In this document: positions 8,926 to 17,684 of the stretch, piece after piece | Position numbering within the stretch: position 1 is the first letter of the stretch | Layout of the letters: each line of letters opens with the position of its first letter | Source: Actinomycetes bacterium | GTDB lineage: Bacteria > Actinomycetota > Acidimicrobiia > Acidimicrobiales > JAJYXR01 | Assembly (NCBI GenBank): GCA_021801795.1 | Contig: JAJYXR010000024.1 | Location: 1 to 64,000 of the forward strand | Direction: 5' to 3' | Length of the DNA stretch: 64,000 bases | The notes under the pieces: model-generated | What the model saw: the letters and a program-made list of their open reading frames with translations, nothing else | What the model was told of the DNA's origin: nothing | The model's database searches: none | Translations under genes and position numbers: made by a program

Positions 8926-9893
8926 GAGCGGGCCTTCAGTGCCTCGATGAGCTTCGGCAGGACCTTGTGCACGTCACCCACCACCCCCAGGTCCGCGACG
9001 GAGAAGATAGGCGCGTCCTGGTCCTTGTTTATGGCGATGATGTTCTTCGATCCCTTCATCCCCACCAGGTGCTGGGTGGCACCGGAGATGCCGCATGCGA
9101 TGTACACAGTCGGCTTCACCGTCTTTCCCGTCTGGCCCACCTGGTGGGAGTAGGGCACCCAGCCGGCGTCGACGATGGCGCGGCTGGCACCGGGGGCGCC
9201 GTTCAGGAGCTTGGCCAGCTCCTCGACCATCGCGTATCCCTCCGCCGAGCCGAGTCCACGCCCACCCGAGACCACCACGTCAGCCTCGTCGAGCTTCGGA
9301 CCGGTGCGTTCCTCGGCGTGGCGCGACAGCACCCGCGCTGCGTTCGTGGCACCCAGAGCGGGAACCTGGACTGCCTGGACCTCGGCCGGTGCCCCACCAG
9401 AGGACTGCGCCGCGAAGGACTTCGCCCTCACCACGAATATCCAGGGGCGCTCACCGGTGAAGCGCGCAGTGGCGATCTGGGCGCCGCCGAAGATCCCGTG
9501 CTTCGATCTCACCTCGTCCCCGCTCACCTCGAGGTCGACCACGTTGGTGATCACCGGAAGGTCCAGGCGCGCGGAGAGCCTCCCGGCTATGTCCCTCCCG
9601 TCGTAGGTCGCTGGAACCAGCAGGACGTCGGGGCGGTTACCCGACTCGATGAGCGCGGCGAGCGCCGCGGACACCGGGGCACCCGGCAGGGCATCGCCTA
9701 TGTCCCCCACCTCGTAGACGACCTTGGCACCGTAGTCGCCCAGGACGGCTGCGCCGGACTGGCCACCAGCGCCCCAGGTGATCGCTTCCACGGTCGCAGC
9801 CATGGAAGCTGCCTTAGTCACCAGCTCCAGAACGGTGCTTATGGGAGCACCGTCGGCAGCTTCGGCAAGGACCCAAACCTTCTCTATGGACAT
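8922..9893 (-). CDS. etfA: Electron transfer flavoprotein subunit alpha
   Basis: A 323-residue FAD-binding alpha subunit of the electron transfer flavoprotein, which passes electrons from acyl-CoA and other dehydrogenases to the quinone pool. The C-terminal FAD domain is complete: [54 protein letters not shown] and [22 protein letters not shown] 9893 is preceded by AGGAGC at a good distance. It is 20 bp downstream of etfB, the standard order. Confidence 0.96.
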   Translation of the reverse strand: MSIEKVWVLAEAADGAPISTVLELVTKAASMAATVEAITWGAGGQSGAAVLGDYGAKVVYEVGDIGDALPGAPVSAALAALIESGNRPDVLLVPATYDGRDIAGRLSARLDLPVITNVVDLEVSGDEVRSKHGIFGGAQIATARFTGERPWIFVVRAKSFAAQSSGGAPAEVQAVQVPALGATNAARVLSRHAEERTGPKLDEADVVVSGGRGLGSAEGYAMVEELAKLLNGAPGASRAIVDAGWVPYSHQVGQTGKTVKPTVYIACGISGATQHLVGMKGSKNIIAINKDQDAPIFSVADLGVVGDVHKVLPKLIEALKARS

Positions 9894-9913
9894 CTCTGCT
9901 CCTGTGCTCGGTA

Positions 9914-10693
9914 TCAGACGATCTTCAACTGCTCGAGGAAGGCCACCACGCGCTCGTGTGCGTCTCCCTCGTCCACCACTACCTCACCGGCCTTGCGCTC
10001 GTCGGCGGCGCTGACATCGACCACCTGCTGGCGGGCCCCACCGGCACCTACCTCGCCTGCCGTCAGGCCCAGGTCGGCGATCGACAACTGGTCTACAGGC
10101 TTCGACTTCGCAGCCATGATCCCCTTGAAGGATGGGTACCGAGGCTCGACCACGCCCGCCGTCACCGTGACAACCGCGGGCAGCGGGCACTCGACCTCGT
10201 CGAAGCCAGCCTCTGTCTGGCGCTCCACGTGAACTGCCGGGCCCTGAACCGTCACCTTCTTCGCGAAGGTCACCGATGGCATACCGAGCAGCTCGGCTAC
10301 CTGCACGGGGGTGGTGCCGGTGTAGCCATCCGTGGACTCAGTCGCCGCTATCACCAGGTCGGGGTTAGCCCTGGCAATCGCCTTGGCCAGCACCTTCGCC
10401 GTGGAGAGCGCATCGGACCCCGCGAGAAGCGGATCGCTTACCAGGATGGCCTTGGCCGCACCCATCGCCAGAGCCGTCCTGAGGCCGGAGGTCTCTGCAT
10501 TGGGTGCCATGGACACCAGGGTCACCTCCCCGCCACCTGACTGCTCCGCGAGCTGCAGGCCCATCTCGACGCCATAGGCGTCGGAGTCATCCAGGATGAG
10601 CTTGCCATCGCGCACCAGCGTTCCGGTAGCGGGATCGAGCGCCTGGGGGGCAGTCGGATCTGGTATCTGCTTTACACACACGACGACGTTCAT
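9914..10693 (-). CDS. etfB: Electron transfer flavoprotein subunit beta
   Basis: The AMP-binding beta subunit partner of EtfA, 259 residues. It begins MNVVVCVKQIPDPTAPQALD; characteristic stretches are DAYGVEMGLQLAE, LAMGAAKAILVSD, ATESTDGYTGTTPVQVAELL and VVEPRYPSFKGIMAAKSK. I chose ATG 10693 because homologues begin at this point; ATG 10699, two codons upstream, is equally possible. The pair sits alone with the sixA-like gene, with no acyl-CoA dehydrogenase or EtfQO next to it. Confidence 0.95.
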   Translation of the reverse strand: MNVVVCVKQIPDPTAPQALDPATGTLVRDGKLILDDSDAYGVEMGLQLAEQSGGGEVTLVSMAPNAETSGLRTALAMGAAKAILVSDPLLAGSDALSTAKVLAKAIARANPDLVIAATESTDGYTGTTPVQVAELLGMPSVTFAKKVTVQGPAVHVERQTEAGFDEVECPLPAVVTVTAGVVEPRYPSFKGIMAAKSKPVDQLSIADLGLTAGEVGAGGARQQVVDVSAADERKAGEVVVDEGDAHERVVAFLEQLKIV

Positions 10694-10775
10694 GTCCATG
10701 ATTGTTCCCGACGGAGGCACCCGATCACCAATCCACCACCATCGCTAGCCGCCACCGCTGGGCACCCGCGGGACC

Positions 10776-11540
10776 TCAGGACCGGCCGAGGCCGGGGGCG
10801 AACAGGCCGAGAGCCCTTGCCACCTCGTCCGTTATCACCGCATCTGCGCCCGCCTCGGAGGCGTCGAGCAGCTCTGAGCGCGTGTCGGGCGTCCAGGTCC
10901 ACACCTCCATACCCCTAGCCCGCGCGCCCGATACGAGCTCGTCGGACAGGAGCGAGAAATGGGGAAGGAGCACCGAGCAGCCGAGCTCGTCGGCCAGCTC
11001 CACCATCCCGCCGGCGCCGACCGCAGGGTGAACGAGAAGCCCCGTCGCTACCGCTGTGGTGCACCCCCGAAAGACCCGCAGGGTGGCCGGGGAGAAGGAG
11101 CTCACCATGAGGCGCCGGGACCCCTCGCCGGCGATCCGGGAGGCCAGCCAGGACTCGACTGCGTTCGCGAGAGCCACAGCGATTGACTCCTCGGGGTCGT
11201 AGGCGGGATCCCCCGGGAGGTTCTTCACCTCCAGGTCCACATCCATGCCTGCACAGGCCCAGAGGGCCGCTTCTATCGTGGGGACCCAATCGGGGAGATC
11301 CTCTCGGTCACTCAGGTGGATGGGCAGCGATCCCTCCACCAGCGGGTCGTGGTGGACCACGAGGACGCGGTCGGCTGTCATCCGCACATCCATCTCCACC
11401 CCGTCGGCACCCATGCGCGCTGCCCCACGGAATGCCTCTGTGGTGTTCTCACGCCATGGGCCAGGCGCACCACGGTGCGCGACCACCGACGGCACTCTTC
11501 GACCTCGGTCGCCGGGGGCGCGATGGCTCTTCACAATCAT
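10776..11540 (-). CDS. Glycerophosphodiester phosphodiesterase
   Basis: A 254-residue GDPD-fold enzyme that hydrolyses glycerophosphodiesters to glycerol 3-phosphate and an alcohol. The first catalytic motif is AHRGAPGP (H22, R23), the metal ligands are EMDV (E49, D51), and the second His is in HHDP (63-66). No signal peptide is evident, so it should act in the cytoplasm. ATG 11540 is taken; GTG 11534 is an alternative. The gene is divergent from the whiB1-like gene across an AT-rich spacer with a TATAAT box on its strand. Confidence 0.92.
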   Translation of the reverse strand: MIVKSHRAPGDRGRRVPSVVAHRGAPGPWRENTTEAFRGAARMGADGVEMDVRMTADRVLVVHHDPLVEGSLPIHLSDREDLPDWVPTIEAALWACAGMDVDLEVKNLPGDPAYDPEESIAVALANAVESWLASRIAGEGSRRLMVSSFSPATLRVFRGCTTAVATGLLVHPAVGAGGMVELADELGCSVLLPHFSLLSDELVSGARARGMEVWTWTPDTRSELLDASEAGADAVITDEVARALGLFAPGLGRS

Positions 11541-11736
11541 ATATTTCCATTATTTTCTGTATACTTCATTATATCTCCCCTTCATATTCATAAAATAGTG
11601 CTTGCCAAAGTGAGCGCTTGAGAGTAGATTCACGAGTCACTGAGACACTTCGACGGCCAACGTCTCGTGGCCAGTCTTGTGAATCAGATCACAATGTATG
11701 CCGACATGGGCATTGCCTGTTACCGGAGGAAGCATC
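11541..11736. promoter_or_regulatory. AT-rich divergent promoter region
   Basis: This 196-bp spacer is strikingly AT-rich between about 11536 and 11600, unlike everything around it. On the minus strand TATAAT (11568-11573) can serve the phosphodiesterase. On the plus strand TTGCCA (11602-11607), a 17-bp spacer and TAGATT (11625-11630) form a clean sigma70-type promoter about 100 nt before whiB. GGAGGA (11725-11730) is the ribosome site for the GTG at 11737. Confidence 0.65.
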
Positions 11737-12030
11737 GTGGCTCTCATGTGGAACCGCTCGGTGGAGTGGGACGTAGACGACTGGCGCAAGCTTGCCGCGT
11801 GCAGGAGCACGGAGCCAGATCTGTTCTTCCCGGTGGGGACCACGGGGTCGGCTCTAGAGCAGATCGAGTCGGCCAAGCGCGTGTGCCGCACCTGTGAGGC
11901 CCTGGAGCCATGTCTCGAGTTCGCCCTCGCCACGAACCAGGAGTCGGGAGTCTGGGGCGGCACCTCGGAAGAGGAGAGGCGTCGTCTGCGCAAGTCCTGG
12001 CTGGCAGCCCGCCGGCGCGCTGCATCCTGA
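11737..12030 (+). CDS. WhiB family regulator, WhiB1-like
   Basis: A 97-residue WhiB protein: small redox-sensing regulator with a 4Fe-4S cluster that binds the primary sigma factor. The ligands are C22, C50, C53 and C59 (C-x27-C-x2-C-x5-C), followed by the GVWGGTSEEERR turn and a basic DNA-contact tail KSWLAARRRAAS. LFFPVG...ALEQIESAKRVC and the spacing are closest to WhiB1. The GTG at 11737 is chosen because a strong GGAGGA lies 6 nt upstream; an earlier ATG at 11698 has no ribosome site. Confidence 0.9.
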   Translation: MALMWNRSVEWDVDDWRKLAACRSTEPDLFFPVGTTGSALEQIESAKRVCRTCEALEPCLEFALATNQESGVWGGTSEEERRRLRKSWLAARRRAAS

Positions 12031-12247
12031 GGCGAGCACCGCGCCAGCGTTTCTCCTGGCCTGCCTGACCGCGCCCCGCGGTCCCCTGGCTTGACCCAGG
12101 CACGCCGCGTTGCCACACCGTCATCTCCGCCGCGCCCGCGGTCCCCTAGCTTGGCCATGGGCCGGGTGTAGTCACGGGTTCGTTCAGGGAAGTCGGCACA
12201 GGGTCGCTCATAGAAGCAGTCGGCTGCTCCAGCCACTAGCCTTCCAT
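12031..12247. other. Spacer with two copies of a REP-like element
   Basis: No gene is seen. Two related copies of a roughly 28-bp element, each starting with a CCGCG/CGCGG hairpin and continuing CCCCT-R-GCTT, lie at about 12068-12096 and 12129-12157. A third copy lies far away at 53912-53940. A -10-like TAGCCT (12237-12242) sits 5 nt before the ATG of the hybrid kinase. Confidence 0.5.
12237..12242 (+). promoter_or_regulatory. -10 box for hybrid histidine kinase
   Basis: TAGCCT is followed by 5 nt and ATG 12248, consistent with a leaderless start. The alternative ATG 12281 has an AAGGGGC ribosome site, so both starts remain possible. Confidence 0.35.
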
Positions 12248-14095
12248 ATGGAGGCAGGCAACGCGGCAGAAGGGGCGGCGATGGACGAACCTGCACAACG
12301 CAGTCTCAGAGAGCGCCTCGGCTTCCTCCAGGCAGCACTCGACGCGTCGCCAGACCCGGTAGTCGTGCTCGGCAGGGACGCCAGGCTGGTCCTGGCCAGC
12401 CATGCCATGGCCAGCGTGCTAGGGGTCGATCCTTCAGACTGCTCGAGATCCACCGACCGCATGGAGCTGGTCAGGCTCCTCTTCGAGCACCGACCGCTCG
12501 ACCCGGCCGACCTCTCCGGAGTGAACGACCTCATCGGGCAGTGCCTGGCAGGAGGAATCCCTGAGGGTGGCCTCGTGCTGAAGAGCGCTGGCGAGCTGGG
12601 CGTGCGAATCTTCGAGCTGAGGGCACTACCCATATTCTCCGACCAGGCTCAGGAGGATCTGGCCACAGTTCGCTTCTCGGCTGGCTCAGAGGAGTCTCGG
12701 GACCAGCGCCATGAGGTCGCCGGGGTATTCGCCGTGATCCGTGACGTGACGGAGTACGAGCAGACCGCGACTGAGCTGCGCCAGGCTCGCGAGGCTGCCG
12801 ATTCTGCGAACCGGGCAAAGAGCGAGTTCCTGTCGCGCATGAGCCACGAGCTCAGGACGCCCCTGAACGCGGTGCTCGGCTTCTCCCAGCTCCTCCAGAT
12901 GGACAGCCTGGACATGGACCAGGAGCAGGCGGTGGAGCAGATAATGCGCGCGGGGAATCACCTGCTGAGGCTGATAGACGACGTTCTCGACATGGCCAAG
13001 ATCGACACCGGTCAGCTCGCTGTGACACAGGAGGTAGTCGACCTCGGAACAGTGCTGGCAGACGCCGTCGCCCTTCTCGAACCGCTCGCCGCAGAGCACT
13101 CGGTGCGCCTGCAGTTCGACCGGGCTGGAGTATCGGGACTGAGAGTGAGCGCAGACCGCCACCGCCTGGTCCAGGTACTGCTGAACCTCGGCTCGAACGG
13201 GATCAAGTACAACCACAGAGGCGGTTCGGTCTCCTTCGGGGCCCGCCGGGAGCGTCCCGGGACCATCCGTATCGAGGTCTCCGACACCGGCAGGGGCATA
13301 CCGCCGGAGCAGGTGGGGAAGCTGTTCAAGCCCTTCTCGCGCCTCGAGAGCCCCAGCGGCAAGGTCGAGGGAACCGGGGTCGGGCTCGCCCTCAGCCTCC
13401 AGCTGGCCCGCCTCATGCACGGAGACATCGGCGTCTACCCTGCCCCCGGAGGCGGTTCCACCTTCTGGGTGGACCTGCCTACTCCGTCTGGAGCGAACCT
13501 CCAGGATCGAGGACCCTCGACCTCGGGGCGGCCTGCCACAGGCGCACCAGGGGACCCGCCTGACTCGGATGCGCCTGGGGACCCACCTGGAGAACCTGCC
13601 CCGTCGGGCCCACCCGAGGAGCACATCGGGCCGGAGCCGGCCCGCGAGGATCTAGATGGCCACGTAGTGCCCCTGAAGGTGCTCCATATCGAGGACAACA
13701 CGTCGAACACTGCCTTGGTGAGCCACGTCCTGGCACGGCGTCCCGGCATAGAGCTCACCTCGTGCGCGGACCCAGGGGTGGGCCTGGAGCTGGCGCGCCA
13801 GCAGGTTCCGGATCTCGTGCTTCTCGACCTCCACCTGCCTGGCATCGGAGGTGACGAGCTGTTCCACCGGATCAAGGCGGATCCGGATCTATCGGCAGCT
13901 CGAGTGGTCGTCATCAGCGCGGACGTCACCCCGAGCCGGATACGCACGATGTTCGCCCTCGGAGCTGACGGATACCTGACCAAACCGATAGACATAGCCG
14001 TGCTGCTACGCCTGGTAGACGACCTGAGGGGCCAGGTAACGGCGCTACATGAGGCACCGGGGAGAGACGAACCACCAAGGGAGGCAGGCAGGTGA
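12248..14095 (+). CDS. Hybrid sensor histidine kinase with receiver domain
   Basis: About 615 residues. An N-terminal PAS-like domain (LDASPDPVVVLGRDARLVLASH) is followed by HisKA with the phospho-acceptor H200 in FLSRMSHELRTPLN, then a HATPase with N box NLGSNGIKYN, G1 DTGRGIPPEQ and G2 GTGVGLAL. A Pro/Gly-rich linker leads to a receiver domain (VLHIEDNTSN, phospho-acceptor D527 in LLDLHLPG, Lys in LTKPID). No membrane segment is seen, so it senses inside the cell. The stop overlaps the next gene's GTG (GTGA), pointing to phosphotransfer with the downstream HD-GYP regulator. Start is ATG 12248 or 12281. Confidence 0.9.
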   Translation: MEAGNAAEGAAMDEPAQRSLRERLGFLQAALDASPDPVVVLGRDARLVLASHAMASVLGVDPSDCSRSTDRMELVRLLFEHRPLDPADLSGVNDLIGQCLAGGIPEGGLVLKSAGELGVRIFELRALPIFSDQAQEDLATVRFSAGSEESRDQRHEVAGVFAVIRDVTEYEQTATELRQAREAADSANRAKSEFLSRMSHELRTPLNAVLGFSQLLQMDSLDMDQEQAVEQIMRAGNHLLRLIDDVLDMAKIDTGQLAVTQEVVDLGTVLADAVALLEPLAAEHSVRLQFDRAGVSGLRVSADRHRLVQVLLNLGSNGIKYNHRGGSVSFGARRERPGTIRIEVSDTGRGIPPEQVGKLFKPFSRLESPSGKVEGTGVGLALSLQLARLMHGDIGVYPAPGGGSTFWVDLPTPSGANLQDRGPSTSGRPATGAPGDPPDSDAPGDPPGEPAPSGPPEEHIGPEPAREDLDGHVVPLKVLHIEDNTSNTALVSHVLARRPGIELTSCADPGVGLELARQQVPDLVLLDLHLPGIGGDELFHRIKADPDLSAARVVVISADVTPSRIRTMFALGADGYLTKPIDIAVLLRLVDDLRGQVTALHEAPGRDEPPREAGR

Positions 14096-15183
14096 GGCTT
14101 GACGAAGGACTTCTTCGGGGATCGGACATCCTGATCGTCGACGACGACCCAGCCGGGGTGTCGCTGGTCGAGTCGATACTGAGGAGGAACGGCTTCAGTC
14201 GCCTGTCGGTGGTTCCGTCCCCGAGTGACCTGCCCGCCGTCATGGAGTCGAACCCATCCGATCTGGTGATGCTCGATCTCGGCTTCCCGGACCCCCGTGC
14301 CATGGATTGCCTGCGTATCCTGAGCGACAGGCGCGCTGAGGACGACTACCTGCCTGTGCTCGTTCTCTCTGCGGACAACAGCCAGCGCGCTCGTGTCGAG
14401 GCCCTGGGTGCCGGAGCCACCGACTTCCTGTCAAAGCCGCTTGACGCTACCGAGGTGGGCCTGCGTGTTCTGAACTACCTCGAGACCAGGCGCCTGCACC
14501 TAAAGCTGGAGCAGCACACCGAGCAGCTCGACGCTCTGGTGGCAGCCAGGACTGCCGAGCTCGAGCAGGCGCACCTCGACATGATCACCCGGCTGAACCT
14601 CGTGAGCGAGCTTCGCGACGACGAGACCCGCGAGCACACCTCGCGCGTCGGCATCTCGGCAGCGCTGCTGGCCCGGGCCGCAGGCGTGGACGAAGCCGGC
14701 GCGCACCTCTACGAGCAGGCAGCGCCCCTGCACGACCTGGGGAAGGTGGGCATACCCGACTCGGTGCTCCTGAAACCAGGAAGGCTCACCCCCGACGAGT
14801 TCGAGGTGATCCGCCGCCACCCGACCATCGGGGCCCAGATCATCGGCGAGACCACGTCGGAGGTGCTCTCGCTCGCCCGAACGATAGCGGCTGCCCACCA
14901 CGAGCGTTGGAATGGCGAGGGATATCCCTCGGGACTGCGGGGTACCTCGATACCCCTGCCGGGGAGGGTGGTCACCGTCTGCGACGTCTTCGACGCGCTC
15001 ACCCACGCGAGGCCCCACCGGGCGGCCTGGAGCACAGAGCAGGCCCTCGACGAGCTAGTGGCCCAGCGGTCCAGGTTCTTCGATCCAGACCTCGTAGAGC
15101 TCTTCGTGACGAAGGTAGTTCCTGCGATGCCCTGGCTCGTCGAGACGGACCAGCCACCTCGTCACGACCGCGTCACCTCCTAG
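14092..15183 (+). CDS. Response regulator with HD-GYP phosphodiesterase domain
   Basis: A 363-residue two-domain protein. The receiver has the acidic pocket DILIVDDDPAG and phospho-acceptor D62 (MLDLGFPDP). A helix (150-180) leads to an HD-GYP domain with HDLGK (H214, D215), the second His pair HH (269-270) and GYP (277-279), so it should hydrolyse cyclic di-GMP. GTG 14092 overlaps the kinase stop. No GGDEF synthase is encoded in the window. Confidence 0.92.
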   Translation: MRLDEGLLRGSDILIVDDDPAGVSLVESILRRNGFSRLSVVPSPSDLPAVMESNPSDLVMLDLGFPDPRAMDCLRILSDRRAEDDYLPVLVLSADNSQRARVEALGAGATDFLSKPLDATEVGLRVLNYLETRRLHLKLEQHTEQLDALVAARTAELEQAHLDMITRLNLVSELRDDETREHTSRVGISAALLARAAGVDEAGAHLYEQAAPLHDLGKVGIPDSVLLKPGRLTPDEFEVIRRHPTIGAQIIGETTSEVLSLARTIAAAHHERWNGEGYPSGLRGTSIPLPGRVVTVCDVFDALTHARPHRAAWSTEQALDELVAQRSRFFDPDLVELFVTKVVPAMPWLVETDQPPRHDRVTS

Positions 15184-15295
15184 GAGGCCTAGGCATTCAC
15201 CACTAGCGGGCCGGGATCGGCTTGAATAGACACGGAGCGGGCACAGCCAGAGTGCTGAAGTCGAAGCGGTACACAGTTACACGGAGGTGGTAGGA

Positions 15296-15991
15296 ATGGC
15301 CGTGCCCGGCCAAGGCAGTTCAGTGCTGTTAGCAGAGGACGACGTGGCCAGCCGCATGGCTACGCGTATGTACCTCCAGCGCCTCGGATACCACGTGGGC
15401 GAGACCGCAGACGGTCCCTCCACGCTGCGCGAGGCCTCGCTCGGTCGCTACGACATAGTCCTCCTCGACCTGGGCATCCCCGCTGTCCAGGGTGACGAGG
15501 TCCTGACGAAGCTGAGGCAGGACAGCGCCATCCCTGTGATAGTCCTGACAGGCCAAGCCGAGGAATCCGAGCGCGTCCGGATCCTCGATCTCGGTGCCGA
15601 CGACTACATGGTGAAGCCCTTCTCGCTTCCCGAGATGGAGGCCCGCATCCGCGCCGTGCTGCGTAGAGGGCACCTGGAGAGGGCCGTGGACCGGATCGAG
15701 CGACCCGGTCTCCTGATCGACCGGGTCAGCCACCGGGTGGAGATCCAGCGTCGCGTGATCGACCTGACGCCGAAGGAGTTCGACCTGTTCGCCTTCCTGG
15801 CATCCTCACCAGGCAAGGTCTTCACCAGGGCAGAGCTGCTGGAGAAGGTCTGGGGTTCCTCGCCCGAGTGGCAGGATCCCGCCACCGTCACCGAGCACAT
15901 CCGTAGGCTCAGGCTGAAGGTGGAGGACAACCCGCTGAAGCCCTACTGGCTGCAGACCGTGCGAGGGATCGGCTACCGCTTCGCCGAGTGA
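15296..15991 (+). CDS. OmpR-family response regulator
   Basis: A 231-residue regulator with receiver (LLAEDDVAS; D58 in VLLDLGIP; K in YMVKPFS) and a C-terminal winged helix (DLTPKEFDLFAFLASSPGKVFTRAELLEKVW ... HIRRLRLKVE, ending QTVRGIGYRFAE). ATG 15296 follows GGAGGTGGTAGGA, a good ribosome site. It is 112 bp after the HD-GYP gene on the same strand. No dedicated kinase is adjacent; the upstream hybrid kinase is a possible partner. Confidence 0.93.
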   Translation: MAVPGQGSSVLLAEDDVASRMATRMYLQRLGYHVGETADGPSTLREASLGRYDIVLLDLGIPAVQGDEVLTKLRQDSAIPVIVLTGQAEESERVRILDLGADDYMVKPFSLPEMEARIRAVLRRGHLERAVDRIERPGLLIDRVSHRVEIQRRVIDLTPKEFDLFAFLASSPGKVFTRAELLEKVWGSSPEWQDPATVTEHIRRLRLKVEDNPLKPYWLQTVRGIGYRFAE

Positions 15992-16067
15992 GCTGCTTCG
16001 GAACCGACGGCGCGACTTAGCACCAGGGCGGGCCAGCTAGTGCACTGAGGAGCCAGGGCGGTGGAGC

Positions 16068-17684
16068 TCAGCCCAGGTCTTCCATCGAGACCGGGATGTC
16101 TATCTCGACACAGGTCCCAGAGCGTTCGAGGTCCGCTGACACCCCACGAGGCTCCTCCGGAGGCGCGGCGGGGATCCGGCCAGACCGCATGGTGATGGTG
16201 CCATATAGCTGGCTGGTGACCAGATCGCGCACGATGGAGAGGCCCAGGCTGTCGGTCTGGTCGATGTCGAATCCTTCGGGCAAGCCCCGACCGTCGTCGC
16301 AGATGGAGACCGACAGCCGTACCCCGTCGTTATGCATTGACAGCTCCACCGAGCCCGCCAGTGGCGGCTCGTTCTCCGTCCCTATCCCGATAGCGAAGGC
16401 GTGCTCCACTGCGTTCTGCAGTAGCTCGGCCAGCACCACCGACAGCGGCGTCGCTATGTCCGCGCTGACCTCGCCCGCGTCGCCGACCATCCGGAAGACG
16501 ACCTCGACGCCGGGTGGCACCGAGTCCTCTGCCATCCTGAGCAGCAGCTCCACTATCTGCTGGAAGGGGACCTGGTCTCCGGGCTCGCGCGAGAGGATCT
16601 CGTGTACCACGGCTATCGAACGCACCCGCCGCTCGGCCTCCCGCAGCGCCAGGCGCCCTTCGACAGAATCCAGCCTCCGGGCCTGGAGCCTGAGAAGGGC
16701 CGATATCGTCTGGAGATTGTTCTTCACCCGATGATGGACCTCCCTGATCGCTGCGTCCTTCGACAGAAGCAGCCGGTCCAGGCGCCGTAGGTCCGTCACA
16801 TCACGCACCAGCACCATCGCTCCGGTGACCGAGGAGTCCTCGATGAGGGGTGTGCAGTGGAGCAGCATTATCGCATCGCTGCGTCTCTCGACCTCCTCTA
16901 TGACCGGCCGCCCCGTGGCAAGCGCATGGTCCACCGCGGAGCTCTCCGCTCCCAGCTCGGCCAGGCGATGCCCTTCGAGAGCGGTGTTCACCCCGGAGCG
17001 GTGAAGGGCGTTCACGGCGTTGGGCGACGCGAAGGTGAGCCTCCCCTCCGAGTCCACCACCATCAGCCCATCGCCTACCCTCGGAGCATCCTCGGTGGCC
17101 AGCTCCTCACCGGGAAACGGGAAGGTTCCCGAAGCGACCATGGAGGCCAGTCGTTGGTAGAGATCTCGGTACACACGCTCCAGCCTGCCGGGACGGCGTG
17201 TCTGGCCGATCGCGCCGACGCGAACCATCACCGCCACCAGGTCCCCTCCAGAGCGCACGGGCACGCACTCTATGGAGGCCTCCGGGGGCACCGCCGGGAT
17301 CTCTCCCGTCTCGCTCAGATCTGCCACGAGGTCACCGCCGCCCTCCGTTGCAAGCGCGCTGCCGGGTACGTGAACGGGGAGGCTGGCTATCGCTGAGAGC
17401 AGCTCACCGCTGGCAAGGGACTCGCCAGCCAGGGGCCAGTCCTCCACAGCGATCATCTGCCCGACCAGGTCAGCCCTGAGAACGGTAGCCGCCGTGGATG
17501 GGCGCACCTGGCCCAGCACCACCATGTGGCTCCCTCCCGACCCCCGCACCTCGGCCAGCACCAGCAGATCCGAGAACGAGAGGTCTGCGAGTATTCCCCA
17601 GGTACCCAGCAACCGCTGCACGTGGGTGAAGCTCTCCACGTCGAGCGCTGTATGGCGTGCAGCTATCTCGGCAGGAGTGGTCAC
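16068..17684 (-). CDS. PdtaS-like sensor histidine kinase
   Basis: A 538-residue cytoplasmic kinase of the HisKA_2 class. The N-terminal GAF-like domain (HVQRLLGTWGILADLSFSDLL) matches mycobacterial PdtaS, followed by a PAS domain (210-300), H-box REVHHRVKNN (H317/H318) and a HATPase with ELLQNAVEHAF and DDGRGLPEGF. PdtaS phosphorylates the ANTAR antiterminator PdtaR, which is not in this window. GTG 17684 is chosen for its GGGAGGG ribosome site and its GTGA overlap with the PHP gene. An open frame running upstream to 18026 only shadows the PHP gene and its 24-bp repeats. Confidence 0.9.
   Translation of the reverse strand: MTTPAEIAARHTALDVESFTHVQRLLGTWGILADLSFSDLLVLAEVRGSGGSHMVVLGQVRPSTAATVLRADLVGQMIAVEDWPLAGESLASGELLSAIASLPVHVPGSALATEGGGDLVADLSETGEIPAVPPEASIECVPVRSGGDLVAVMVRVGAIGQTRRPGRLERVYRDLYQRLASMVASGTFPFPGEELATEDAPRVGDGLMVVDSEGRLTFASPNAVNALHRSGVNTALEGHRLAELGAESSAVDHALATGRPVIEEVERRSDAIMLLHCTPLIEDSSVTGAMVLVRDVTDLRRLDRLLLSKDAAIREVHHRVKNNLQTISALLRLQARRLDSVEGRLALREAERRVRSIAVVHEILSREPGDQVPFQQIVELLLRMAEDSVPPGVEVVFRMVGDAGEVSADIATPLSVVLAELLQNAVEHAFAIGIGTENEPPLAGSVELSMHNDGVRLSVSICDDGRGLPEGFDIDQTDSLGLSIVRDLVTSQLYGTITMRSGRIPAAPPEEPRGVSADLERSGTCVEIDIPVSMEDLG

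Noticed and set aside
8769..10232. Long plus-strand frame over the etf genes
   Set aside because: It is antisense to etfA and etfB, which have complete conserved motifs; the plus-strand product has no recognisable domain.
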